From: Phreatobacter stygius
Lineage (GTDB): Bacteria; Pseudomonadota; Alphaproteobacteria; Rhizobiales; Phreatobacteraceae
Assembly (NCBI RefSeq): GCF_005144885.1
Contig: NZ_CP039690.1
Location: 6,089,001-6,153,000 of the forward strand
Direction: 5' to 3'
Length of the DNA: 64,000 nucleotides
The notes under the pieces are model-generated. The model had not been told where the DNA came from and made no database searches. It saw only the letters and a list, made by a program, of their open reading frames with translations. The position numbers were made by a program, and so were the translations under genes. Every line of letters starts with the position of its first letter. The stretch's first letter is position 1. Below, piece after piece: positions 50,372-58,905 of the stretch.

Positions 50372-51124
50372 ATGTCCCCTCTGATCGCGATCAAGACGCC
50401 GATGGCGCTCGATCTGCCGCCGGGTTTCCGGCTGGTGCCCCTGCGCGAATCGGGCGACGCCTTCGGCCATGCCTGCCGGACGGCGAAAGTGGAGGGGGCC
50501 GGCACGCTGGTCTGGGTCCGGCGTTTCGACGTTGCCGAATTCGCCGTGGTGCTCGAGCCCGAGGAGCCGCTGAGCCTGGCGCGCAAGGCCTTCTTCATGG
50601 GCATGAACGCGGTGGCCGATGCGCTCGCCGCCCATTGCCCGCCGGAACGCGCCGTGACCTTCGACTGGCCCGATACGATCCGTTTCGATGGCGGCCTGGT
50701 CGGCGGCGGCCGGATCGGCTGGCCGAAAGCCTGCGCCGAGGACCAGACGCCCGCCTGGCTGGTCTTTTCCTCCGTCATCCGCATCGCCTTTGTCGATGTC
50801 GTCGAGCCCGGCCGCGTGCCGAACGCCGCGGCGCTCGACGAAGACGGAGCCGACGGCATCGGCCCCTCCGTCATTGTCGAGAGCTTCGCGCGCTTCTTCC
50901 TGCGCCAGGTCGATCTCTGGCAGCATGACGGCTTCAGCCGGATCGGCGCCGACTATCTCGCGCGCCTCGCAAAAGACCGGCCGGGCGATGTTCGCGGCCT
51001 CGACGGCAATGGTGATCTCCTGACCCGCGGCCCGCTCGGCCAGGCCGAGACCCGGCGCGACTGGCTCGGCGCGCTTGGCCCGGTCTCCTGGCTCGACCGC
51101 AAGACCGGAGCGCCGAAGTTATGA
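50372..51124 (+). CDS. Biotin/lipoate-protein-ligase-like protein with DUF4444
   Basis: A 250-residue protein with a BPL/LPL-like N-terminal domain (VWVRRFDVAEFAVVLEPEEPLSLARKAFF, FDWPDTIRFDGGLVGGGRIGWP) and a C-terminal DUF4444 segment (FARFFLRQVDLWQHDGFSRI). The GGxxGG-lysine features of true ligases are incomplete, so catalytic ligation is doubtful. First gene of the formate dehydrogenase operon; its stop overlaps the DUF6505 start (ATGA). Function unknown. Confidence 0.82.
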   Translation: MSPLIAIKTPMALDLPPGFRLVPLRESGDAFGHACRTAKVEGAGTLVWVRRFDVAEFAVVLEPEEPLSLARKAFFMGMNAVADALAAHCPPERAVTFDWPDTIRFDGGLVGGGRIGWPKACAEDQTPAWLVFSSVIRIAFVDVVEPGRVPNAAALDEDGADGIGPSVIVESFARFFLRQVDLWQHDGFSRIGADYLARLAKDRPGDVRGLDGNGDLLTRGPLGQAETRRDWLGALGPVSWLDRKTGAPKL

Positions 51125-51675
51125 AACTCTTGCGCACCATCCGGCTCGACCCTTCGGATACCTTCGTGTTTCCGCGCGCGGCCGAACCCGGTGAATGGGC
51201 GGTGACCGGTACATTCCTGTTCTGGGGCCGCGATGTCGCCGGCTTCGAGGGCAAAGAGCGCGCGGCCTTCCGCTCCGGCTTCCTCGGCGTCGACAGTTTC
51301 GGCTTTTCCACCCTCGTCGTCGTCCAGGAGGCGCGCGACGACGAACGCAGCGGCGCGGTCGAGGCGCTTGCCAGCCACATCCACCGGGAACTCGGCGCCC
51401 CCGACCTTGCCAGCGCGCGCGCCGCCGCCGAGGAAGAGATCGCTTTTTCGGCCTCGCTCGCCGATCATGAACCGAACACCCTGGTGGCCCTGCACCGGCT
51501 GTTCGAGGCTGGCGAGATTCGCGAGGCGTTCCGCACGCTGAAAGCCCGTGAAGGTGCCGTCGGCGCCGACGGCCTGCATGCCCAGGCGCGCGCCTTCAGC
51601 TTCCACGAGGTGGTGGATGACGATGCTGTCGCGGACGAGGTGGATCTGATCGGCATGATGGACAAGCGCGCATGA
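51121..51675 (+). CDS. DUF6505 family protein
   Basis: A 184-residue protein beginning MKLLRTIRLDPSDTFVFPRAAEPGEWAVTG, a pattern found only beside DUF6352 and formate dehydrogenase genes in alphaproteobacteria. No signal peptide, membrane segment or metal motif is seen. Overlaps by four bases at both ends place it firmly in the operon. Likely an assembly or maturation factor (inference from context alone). Confidence 0.8.
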   Translation: MKLLRTIRLDPSDTFVFPRAAEPGEWAVTGTFLFWGRDVAGFEGKERAAFRSGFLGVDSFGFSTLVVVQEARDDERSGAVEALASHIHRELGAPDLASARAAAEEEIAFSASLADHEPNTLVALHRLFEAGEIREAFRTLKAREGAVGADGLHAQARAFSFHEVVDDDAVADEVDLIGMMDKRA

Positions 51676-52709
51676 CCATGGACACCGCGACCTCGAGGGA
51701 ATTCTGGGTCTCGTCGGGCCATCACATGACCCGGCGCACCGATGGCGGCGGGCTCGCGATCACCGATGAACTGATCCTGGCCTATCTCGCCCGGCCCGAG
51801 CTGGTGCCGCCGGAGGAGGCTTGCGCCGCCGAGCGTGAACTCCACGCCATGCTCATGGCCGAACCGCGCCGGGCGGTGACAAAGGCCATGATCGAGGCGA
51901 TCCAGGACGACGATGCCCGCGAGAACTGGAGCTTCATGATCGGCTTCCGCGACCGGCTGATCGCCGCGCCGAGCGTCGAGGCGGCCTATCTCGGCATCAT
52001 CCGAAGACAGGCGAGCGCGGTTCCGCCGCTCTTCCTCAACCAGCTGACCCACCTGATCCTGCGCAACGCGCTCGATGGCTGCGAGGATCCCTTCGTCCTG
52101 CGGGCCGCCGAGTGCTTCTTCCGGGCGCAGAAGGGGTCGCTCCGCGACGACACCCTGCTCATCGCCGATGCCGAGCTGATCGAGGGGTTCGAGGCCGAAC
52201 GCCGGACCTTGATGCAGTCGTCGCCCTTGACCGCGATGTTCGGCGGCGACGCCCTGGCCGGTCTCGACGTCATGACCGACGACAATGCCGGCGACTACTG
52301 GTCGTGTTCCGACGCCTTTTCCATGGTGATGAACCTCGGCGGCAATCCGCGCGCCCGGGAGGCGCTGGCGCGCGTCATCGAAAGCTGGATCGGCCATCTC
52401 CTCGGCATGACCGCGACGGTTACGCCGGTCGAGCGGATCGAAGACGCCGACTGGCGCTGGTTCGTCGGGCTCGACGCCGAGGCGACCGGCATCGGCAACC
52501 GGCTGTGGCAGGGCGAGACGGTCGATCCGACGGCGCAGGCGCGGGTTTGCGGGCTGTTCAAGCTGAATTTTGGCGATCAGGCGCGGGTCGACCCTCGTTT
52601 GGCCGGAAAGCCGGTCTATCTGATCATGGCCCTGACCGAAGACATGATCCTGCGGATCAAGCCGCAGAACCTGATTGCCGGGCTGCCGCTCGGCGCTGCG
52701 GCCGCATAG
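51672..52709 (+). CDS. DUF6352 family protein
   Basis: A 345-residue soluble protein: REFWVSSGHHMTRRTDGGGLAITDELI at the start and YWSCSDAFSMVMNLGGNPRAR near residue 212. The family has no assigned activity and is conserved with DUF6505 in alphaproteobacterial formate dehydrogenase operons. The start overlaps the previous stop by four bases. A histidine-rich N-terminus (SGHHM) could bind metal, but nothing proves it. Confidence 0.8.
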   Translation: MTMDTATSREFWVSSGHHMTRRTDGGGLAITDELILAYLARPELVPPEEACAAERELHAMLMAEPRRAVTKAMIEAIQDDDARENWSFMIGFRDRLIAAPSVEAAYLGIIRRQASAVPPLFLNQLTHLILRNALDGCEDPFVLRAAECFFRAQKGSLRDDTLLIADAELIEGFEAERRTLMQSSPLTAMFGGDALAGLDVMTDDNAGDYWSCSDAFSMVMNLGGNPRAREALARVIESWIGHLLGMTATVTPVERIEDADWRWFVGLDAEATGIGNRLWQGETVDPTAQARVCGLFKLNFGDQARVDPRLAGKPVYLIMALTEDMILRIKPQNLIAGLPLGAAAA

Positions 52710-52720
52710 AGGGGCCTGAC

Positions 52721-53251
52721 ATGGCGGTCCACCACATCGCGATCGGCGTCGTCGTCGCCAAGAAGAAGCTCAGCAATCCCTGGGTCGATCATGAATGGGC
52801 GCCGGCCGCGGTGCTGCCCGGCGTGCCGGCGGTCGAGCCCTGGACCTTCATTGGCCGCGAAGGCGAGACCGAGAGCTGGTATGCCGGGCCCGCCGAACTG
52901 AGCTTTCACTCCGGCGAGACCGCGCATTATCGCGACAATCTCGTCTCCGGGCGGCCGTCGATCTGGGTGGCCCTGCGCGAGGATGCCGAAGGCCGGTGGC
53001 AGGTCGCGGCGGTCACCGCCGACCCCTATGAAGGCGAAGCCTTTGTCGACACGGTCACCGATCGGGTCGAGGCGGTGCCGATGCCGCATGAGGTGATGGT
53101 CGAGCTTTCGGCCTTTTTCGAAGCCCATCATGTCGAAGAGCCGTTCTTCAAGCGCAAGCGCGACCGGCAGGATCCAGACAGCATGGGCAGCCGCGGCATC
53201 GGCCAGCCGGGCAAGTTCCGGCGCGATCCCGGCCCCGGAGACGGCCAATGA
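52721..53251 (+). CDS. DUF3305 family protein
   Basis: A 176-residue protein with the DUF3305 pattern IGVVVAKKKLSNPWVDHEWAPAAVLPGVPA and FHSGETAHYRDNLVSGRPSIWVALRE. The C-terminal 25 residues are polar and disordered. DUF3305 and DUF3306 proteins occur together beside formate dehydrogenases; the biochemical role is unknown. Its stop overlaps the DUF3306 start (ATGA). Confidence 0.85.
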   Translation: MAVHHIAIGVVVAKKKLSNPWVDHEWAPAAVLPGVPAVEPWTFIGREGETESWYAGPAELSFHSGETAHYRDNLVSGRPSIWVALREDAEGRWQVAAVTADPYEGEAFVDTVTDRVEAVPMPHEVMVELSAFFEAHHVEEPFFKRKRDRQDPDSMGSRGIGQPGKFRRDPGPGDGQ

Positions 53252-53988
53252 CCGGGCCGGGCGACGACGAAGGTTTCCTGTCGCGCTGGTCGCGGCGGAA
53301 GCGCGCGCCCGAACCGGCCGTCGAAGCGGTAACGCCGGGCGAACCGCAGACCGCGCCGTCCGCCGGCGAGGCCGCCAAGGCGCTCGAGGATCTGATTGCC
53401 GAATTGCCCGCCATCCAGGATCTGGTGGCAGGCCAGGATCTCTCCGCCTTCATGCGTCCCGGCGTGCCCCTGGACCTGCGCAACCAGGCCTTGCGGCGGA
53501 TGTGGAGCATCGATCCGGCGATCCGCGATTTCGTCGGCGAGGCGCTCGACTATGCCTATGACTACAACACCCCGGGCGCCATTTCGGGCTTCGGGCCGCT
53601 GACCGCGGGCGCCGATCAGGTGCGGGCGGTGCTCGACGGGTTCGACCGCGTCCTGGCCGGGACGCCGGGCGAATCCGGCGCCCCAAGCGAATCCGGGGCC
53701 AAAACAGGCCAGGACCCCATAGCCTCTGACAATATGTCGCAGGCGGCCTTGGCCGGGACGCCAGCCCCGCAGGATCTTGCCGCAGTGCAGCAGCTGATGG
53801 CGCAGGATGACCTGGCCGCGCTGCCGGAAAGCGGCGGCGCGTCCGGCGAGCCGAGCGCGGTGAGCAAAACCGGCGAAAACGGGCAAAACCATGCACCCGT
53901 CGTTCATGCTGCGATGCCAGAGAAATCGCCGGAAAACCCGGAAACGGAGCCGGTCCGGCGCCGTCACGGCGGCGCTTTGCCGGGTTGA
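53248..53988 (+). CDS. DUF3306 family protein
   Basis: A 246-residue protein starting with the DUF3306 motif EGFLSRWSRRKR and carrying the conserved helical centre RNQALRRMWSIDPAIRDFVGEALDYAYDYNTPGAISGFG. The last 100 residues are low-complexity (Ala/Gly/Ser/Pro/Glu). Two short repeats, GESGAPSESGAKTG-like, are visible near residue 145. Translationally coupled with DUF3305. Confidence 0.85.
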   Translation: MTGPGDDEGFLSRWSRRKRAPEPAVEAVTPGEPQTAPSAGEAAKALEDLIAELPAIQDLVAGQDLSAFMRPGVPLDLRNQALRRMWSIDPAIRDFVGEALDYAYDYNTPGAISGFGPLTAGADQVRAVLDGFDRVLAGTPGESGAPSESGAKTGQDPIASDNMSQAALAGTPAPQDLAAVQQLMAQDDLAALPESGGASGEPSAVSKTGENGQNHAPVVHAAMPEKSPENPETEPVRRRHGGALPG

Positions 53989-54119
53989 CGTGCCACGGCC
54001 GTTCCGTTGCATTCACTCATAGCTTGGAGCTATTCTAGGGTGGTATCCCGGCATGGCTTCGACCACCCGCATGGGTGGGTCTGGCGGTCTGGCCGGCAAA
54101 CGGAAAGACGATCGCGGGA

Positions 54120-54947
54120 ATGCGTGACGGCGGCTTGGAGGCGGCAATCAAGGCGGTCGGCGGGGTCGGGGCCCTGGCGAGAGCTCTGGGCATTTCGCAA
54201 CCGTCCGTATCGAACTGGCAGCGCATACCGCCGGAGCGTGTGATTGCCGTGGAGACGCTGACCGGCATCGGCCGGCACCAGCTTCGCCCCGACCTCTATC
54301 CGGAAGCGCGGTCGAGCATCAAGGCGGCCATGGAACAGGCGCTTGCCGAGGCGGAGGCCCGTGCGGCGCCCGAGACCGACGAGATGGACCGGCTGAGGGC
54401 CGCCGAATATGGCCTGCTCGCGCTGCTCCTGTTCAAGGTCCCGACCGCCGACGTGCTGGCCAAGGTCGCGGCCCTGAAAGGCGATGCATCGCCGCTCGGC
54501 ATGGCCCATCTGGCGCTGGCCGAGGCTGCGCGCGTCACCACGGTCGACGCGGTGAACTGCGAGTTCTTTGACCTGTTCATTGGCGTCGGACGCGGCGAAC
54601 TGCTGCCCTACGGGTCCTATTACCTCACCGGGTTCCTGCACGAGCGGCCGCTGGCCGAGGTGCGCGCCGCCTTCGTCGCGCTCGGCGTCGTGCGCGACGA
54701 CAGTTCCAAGGAGCCCGAGGACCATATCGGGCTCCTCTGCGACGTCATGGCCGGCCTGGCGTTGCGCCGGTTCGGCGACGGATATGACGGCGAGAAGGCG
54801 TTTTTCGAGGCCCATGTGAAACCTTGGGCGCAGCGTTTCTTCGCCGATCTGGAAATGGTTCGGAACAAGCCGTTCTACAGCGCCGTCGGCGCGGTCGGCC
54901 GGCTGTTCATGGATATCGAAACGGAAGCTTTCGCCTTCGCGGCCTGA
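54120..54947 (+). CDS. TorD-family molybdoenzyme chaperone with N-terminal Cro/YdaS-type HTH
   Basis: A 275-residue protein in two parts. Residues about 1-62 form a YdaS/Cro-like helix-turn-helix ending in the typical GIGRHQLRPDLYP (AAIKAVGGVGALARALGISQ is helix 1-3, PSVSNWQ the recognition helix). Residues about 95-275 are a TorD/DmsD-type helical chaperone (LRAAEYGLLALLLFKVPTADVL, YGSYYLTGFLHERPLAEVR and PEDHIGLLCDVMAGLAL). The ATG at 54120 fits the usual HTH N-terminus. TorD proteins guard the Tat signal of molybdoenzymes during cofactor insertion. The DNA-binding part suggests that chaperone state and transcription are linked (inference). Confidence 0.88.
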   Translation: MRDGGLEAAIKAVGGVGALARALGISQPSVSNWQRIPPERVIAVETLTGIGRHQLRPDLYPEARSSIKAAMEQALAEAEARAAPETDEMDRLRAAEYGLLALLLFKVPTADVLAKVAALKGDASPLGMAHLALAEAARVTTVDAVNCEFFDLFIGVGRGELLPYGSYYLTGFLHERPLAEVRAAFVALGVVRDDSSKEPEDHIGLLCDVMAGLALRRFGDGYDGEKAFFEAHVKPWAQRFFADLEMVRNKPFYSAVGAVGRLFMDIETEAFAFAA

Positions 54948-54986
54948 CGGCGCGTGCGGGCGTAAATTCGCGATGGAGGACGGGCA

Positions 54987-55223
54987 ATGTCGGGTCAGAG
55001 CAAAGACAAGAGCGGCGGCACCGGGCTGACGGCCGGCCGGCGCGACTTCTTGAAAGCCATGACTGGCGCATCCGCTCTCGCCGCGACCGCGGTGGTGGCG
55101 AGCCAGCCGGCCGAAGCCCAGGCGCCGGCCTCCGGCCGCGAAAGCCGGGATGAGCGGCGCAAGGCGCGTTACCAGCCGAACGCCGCTGACGTGCAGAATT
55201 TCTATCGCACCAATCGCTATTGA
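54987..55223 (+). CDS. Formate dehydrogenase region TAT target protein
   Basis: A 78-residue protein with a twin-arginine signal (RRDFLKAMTGASALAATAVVA, about residues 18-40) and a short mature part ending VQNFYRTNRY. This matches the small TAT-signal proteins found directly before formate dehydrogenase alpha genes. Function unknown; a structural or membrane-adaptor part of the complex has been suggested for this position. It ends 10 bases before the alpha-subunit gene. Confidence 0.88.
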   Translation: MSGQSKDKSGGTGLTAGRRDFLKAMTGASALAATAVVASQPAEAQAPASGRESRDERRKARYQPNAADVQNFYRTNRY

Positions 55224-55233
55224 GGGGCGCGCC

Positions 55234-58185
55234 ATGTTGATCAAACGCAAAAGCGCCGACGCCACCCGTTCGAGGCTCAATGGGCTCGCCGCCGGACTGA
55301 CCTCCGGCGTCATGGACCGCCGCACCTTTCTCGCCCGCTCCGGCATCGCCGTTGCGGGCGCTGCCGCCGTCGGTTCGCTGACGCTCGGCGCTGTCCGCAA
55401 GGCGGAGGCCATCAGCGCGCCTCAGCCGGGCGTGCCGATCATCGTCCGCCAGAATATCTGCACCCATTGCTCGGTCGGCTGTACCGTCCGCGCCGAGGTG
55501 CAGAATGGCGTCTGGACCGGCCAGGAGCCGGCCTGGGAGAGCCCGATCAATCGCGGCACCCATTGCGCCAAGGGCGCCTCGGTGCGCGAGATCGTTCATG
55601 GCGAGCGGCGCGTCAAATATCCGCTGAAGCTGGTCGACGGCGTCTGGCAGAAGATCGGCTGGGATCAGGCGTTCAACGAAATCGGCGACAAGATGAACGC
55701 CATCCGCGCCAAGTCCGGCGCCGATTCGGTCTATCTGCTCGGTTCGGCCAAATATACCAACGAGGCCGCCTACCTATTCCGCAAGTTCGCGGCCTTCTGG
55801 GGCACCAACAACGTCGACCACCAGGCGCGCATCTGCCACTCCACGACGGTTGCAGGTGTTGCCAACACCTGGGGTTATGGCGCCCAGACCAATTCCTACA
55901 ACGATATCCGCAACTCCAAGACCATGGTCATCATGGGCGGCAATCCGGCGGAAGCCCATCCTGTCGCCATGCAGCACGTGCTCTCCGGCAAGGAGATCAA
56001 CCGCGCCAACATGATCGTCATCGATCCGCGCATGACCCGCACCGCGGCGCATGCCACCGAATATATCCGGATCCGTTCGGGCACCGACATCGCGGTGCTC
56101 TGGGGCATGTTGTGGCATGTCTTCCAGAATGGCTGGGAAGATAAGGAGTTCCTCCAGAACCGCGTCTACGGCATGGATGAAGTCCGCAAGGAGGTGGCCA
56201 AGTACACTCCTGATGAAGTGGAGCGGATATCGGGCGCGACCGGTGCGCAATTGAAGCGCGTCGCCGAGATGCTGGCCAAGCAAAAGCCCGCGACGTTGAT
56301 CTGGGCCATGGGCCAGACGCAGCACACCGTCGGGACCGCCAATGTCCGCGCCAGTTGCACACTGCTGCTGGCCACCGGCAATGTCGGCAGTCCCGGCGCC
56401 GGCGCCAATATCTTCCGCGGCCACACCAATGTGCAAGGCGCGACAGATCTCGGCCTCGATGTCGGCAACCTGCCGCTCTATTATGGCCTGGTCGAAGGCG
56501 GCTGGCGCCATTGGGCGCGCGTCTGGGAGGTGCCTTACGACTATTTCGTCAGCCGTTTCGACGAGGTGCCGGCCAAGGCCGGCCGCGCCGCGCGCACGGC
56601 CAAGCAGAACATGGAGACCTCGGGCCTGCCCTCGACCCGCTGGTTCGACGCGACCACGCTGCCGGCCGAGCAGGTCGACCAGAAGGACAACCTCAAGGCC
56701 ATGATCGTCATGGGGCATGGCGGCAACACCATCCCGCGCATCCCCGGCGCGGTGGAGGGCCTGGAGAAGCTCGAGCTCCTGGTCGTCGGCGATCCGCACC
56801 CGACCAATTTCATCTCGCTGGGTGGACGCAAGAACGGCACCTATATCCTGCCGATCTGCACCAGTTTCGAATGCAGCGGCTCGCGCACGGCGTCGAACCG
56901 CTCGCTGCAATGGGGCGAGAAGATCGTCGAACCGATCTTCGAATCCGCCAATGACTATTGGGTCATCTACAAGCTCGCTCAGAAGCTCGGCTTCGCCCAG
57001 GAAATGTTCAAGAACATCACTATGGTGAAGGGCAAGTTCGGAGACGAGCCCGAGGCCGAGTCGCTGTTGCGCGAGATCAACCGCGGCGGCTGGTCGACCG
57101 GCTATACCGGCCAGTCGCCGGAGCGCCTGAAGGCCCATATGGCCAACCAGGGCAAGTTCGACATCGTCACGCTGCGCGCGCCGAAAGAACTCGCCGATAT
57201 CGGCGGCGACTATTACGGCCTGCCATGGCCCTGCTGGGGCAAGCCCGAGGTGCGCCATCCCGGCACCCACATTCTCTACAACACCAATCTCGCCATCAAG
57301 GACGGCGGCGGCTGCTTCCGGCCGCGCTTCGGCCTGGAGCGCAACGGTGAGACCCTGCTGGCGCAGAACTCCTGGCCGAAGGACTCGCCGATCCAGGACG
57401 GCTACCCGGAATTCACCTATGCCATCTTCCAGCGGCTCGGCTGGGACGCCGACCTGACGCCGGCGGAAAAAACCCAGATCGAGACCCAGGGCGGCGCCAA
57501 TGCCGGCGCGGTCAGCTGGAGCAACGACCTCTCCGGCGGCATCCAGCGTGTCTGCCTGGACAAGGGGGTCTCGCCCTTCGGCAATGGCAAGGCCCGGGCG
57601 ATCGCCTGGAACCTGCCGGACCCCGTGCCGGTGCATCGCGAGCCGATCTATACGCCGCGGCCCGAACTGGTGGCGAAATATCCGGCGCGTGCCGACGAAC
57701 GCACGCTGCGCATGCCCAATCTGCACACGACCTATCAGAAGGGCGCGGTGGACAAGGGCATCGCCCGGTCGTTCCCGATCATCCTCACCTCCGGCCGGAT
57801 CGTCGAATATGAAGGCGGCGGCGAGGAAACCCGCTCCAACAAATGGCTCGCCGAGCTGCAGCAGGACATGTTCGTCGAGGTCAATCCGCGTGAAGCCTCG
57901 GCGCGCGGTATCCAGGACGGCCAATGGGTCTGGGTCAGCGGCCCGGAGGGCGGCCGCGCCCGGGTCAAGGCGTTGGTCACCGAACGGGTCGGACCGGGCG
58001 TCGCCTGGATGCCGTTCCATTTCGGCGGCTGGTACCAGGGCGCCGACCAGCGCGGCAATTATCCCGCCGGCACCGATCCGATCGTGCTGGGCGAGAGCGT
58101 CAACACGGTGACCACCTACGGTTATGACCCGGTGACGGGCATGCACGAAGGCAAGGCCACCCTGTGTCAGATCGCAGCGGCGTAA
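55234..58185 (+). CDS. Formate dehydrogenase alpha subunit (molybdopterin, cysteine-containing)
   Basis: A 983-residue periplasmic oxidoreductase of the FdnG/FdoG group. The Tat signal is MDRRTFLARSGIAVAGAAA (about residues 27-55). The 4Fe-4S ligands are Cys76, Cys79, Cys83 and Cys111. The active-site residue where FdnG has selenocysteine is Cys201 (ICHSTTV), encoded by TGC. The C-terminal cofactor domain has EGGGEETRSNKWLAELQQDMFVEVNP. The reaction is formate to CO2 plus two electrons, passed to the beta subunit. The start ATG has GAGGGGCGCGCC upstream; an upstream TTG frame is rejected. Confidence 0.93.
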   Translation: MLIKRKSADATRSRLNGLAAGLTSGVMDRRTFLARSGIAVAGAAAVGSLTLGAVRKAEAISAPQPGVPIIVRQNICTHCSVGCTVRAEVQNGVWTGQEPAWESPINRGTHCAKGASVREIVHGERRVKYPLKLVDGVWQKIGWDQAFNEIGDKMNAIRAKSGADSVYLLGSAKYTNEAAYLFRKFAAFWGTNNVDHQARICHSTTVAGVANTWGYGAQTNSYNDIRNSKTMVIMGGNPAEAHPVAMQHVLSGKEINRANMIVIDPRMTRTAAHATEYIRIRSGTDIAVLWGMLWHVFQNGWEDKEFLQNRVYGMDEVRKEVAKYTPDEVERISGATGAQLKRVAEMLAKQKPATLIWAMGQTQHTVGTANVRASCTLLLATGNVGSPGAGANIFRGHTNVQGATDLGLDVGNLPLYYGLVEGGWRHWARVWEVPYDYFVSRFDEVPAKAGRAARTAKQNMETSGLPSTRWFDATTLPAEQVDQKDNLKAMIVMGHGGNTIPRIPGAVEGLEKLELLVVGDPHPTNFISLGGRKNGTYILPICTSFECSGSRTASNRSLQWGEKIVEPIFESANDYWVIYKLAQKLGFAQEMFKNITMVKGKFGDEPEAESLLREINRGGWSTGYTGQSPERLKAHMANQGKFDIVTLRAPKELADIGGDYYGLPWPCWGKPEVRHPGTHILYNTNLAIKDGGGCFRPRFGLERNGETLLAQNSWPKDSPIQDGYPEFTYAIFQRLGWDADLTPAEKTQIETQGGANAGAVSWSNDLSGGIQRVCLDKGVSPFGNGKARAIAWNLPDPVPVHREPIYTPRPELVAKYPARADERTLRMPNLHTTYQKGAVDKGIARSFPIILTSGRIVEYEGGGEETRSNKWLAELQQDMFVEVNPREASARGIQDGQWVWVSGPEGGRARVKALVTERVGPGVAWMPFHFGGWYQGADQRGNYPAGTDPIVLGESVNTVTTYGYDPVTGMHEGKATLCQIAAA

Positions 58186-58200
58186 GGGGAGGACCGAACC

Positions 58201-58797
58201 ATGGCCCGCATGAAATTCCTCTGCGACGCCGACCGTTGCATCGAATGCAACGCCTGCGTCACCGCCTGCAAGAACGAACACGACGTGCCCTGGGGCATCA
58301 ACCGAAGGCGCGTCGTCACCATCAATGACGGCCGGCCGGGCGAGCGCTCGATCTCCATGGCCTGCATGCATTGCACCGACGCGCCTTGCGCGGCGGTCTG
58401 TCCGGTCGACTGCTTCTACACCACGGCCGATGCCGTGGTGCTGCATTCGAAGGAATTGTGCATCGGCTGCGGCTACTGCTTCTACGCCTGTCCGTTCGGC
58501 GCGCCGCAATATCCGCGCGTCGGCAATTTCGGCTCGCGCGGCAAGATGGACAAATGCACCTATTGCGCCGGCGGTCCGCTCGCCGACAACTCGGCCGCCG
58601 AATATGCCCAATATGGCGCGAACCGCCTGGCCGAAGGCAAGTTGCCGATCTGCGCCGAGATGTGTTCGACCAAGGCGCTGCTCGCCGGCGACAGCGACAT
58701 GATCACCACCATCTACAAGGAACGGGTGCTCAAGCGCGGTTATGGCTCGGGCGCCTGGGGCTGGCAGACGGCTTACAAGGAAACCATCACGATCTGA
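58201..58797 (+). CDS. Formate dehydrogenase beta subunit (FDH3-type, 4Fe-4S)
   Basis: A 198-residue iron-sulfur protein with four cysteine groups suited to four 4Fe-4S clusters: CDADRCIECNACVTACKNEH, CMHCTDAPCAAVCPVDC, CIGCGYCFYACPFG and CTYC...CAEMCSTKALL. It carries electrons from the alpha to the gamma subunit. No membrane anchor is visible. It begins 15 bases after the alpha gene with AAGGGGAGG upstream and belongs to the same transcript. Confidence 0.92.
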   Translation: MARMKFLCDADRCIECNACVTACKNEHDVPWGINRRRVVTINDGRPGERSISMACMHCTDAPCAAVCPVDCFYTTADAVVLHSKELCIGCGYCFYACPFGAPQYPRVGNFGSRGKMDKCTYCAGGPLADNSAAEYAQYGANRLAEGKLPICAEMCSTKALLAGDSDMITTIYKERVLKRGYGSGAWGWQTAYKETITI

Positions 58798-58905
58798 TGG
58801 GACTCGCCGGCGATGGGGCGACCCGCCGCCGGTTTCGCAAAGAACGAAATCGGGCGCCGTCACGGGCGCTCCCATCGGACGCCAAGTCCGAGAGAGGATC
58901 ATCCG

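Noticed and set aside
55834-55839. Selenocysteine codon and SECIS hairpin in the formate dehydrogenase alpha gene
   Set aside because: The codon is TGC; no in-frame TGA exists.
55774-58902. 1042-residue open frame on the minus strand opposite the formate dehydrogenase genes
   Set aside because: Antisense shadow of a GC-rich, strongly coding region; composition rich in Gly/Arg/Ala/His with no domain, while the plus strand encodes clear alpha and beta subunits.
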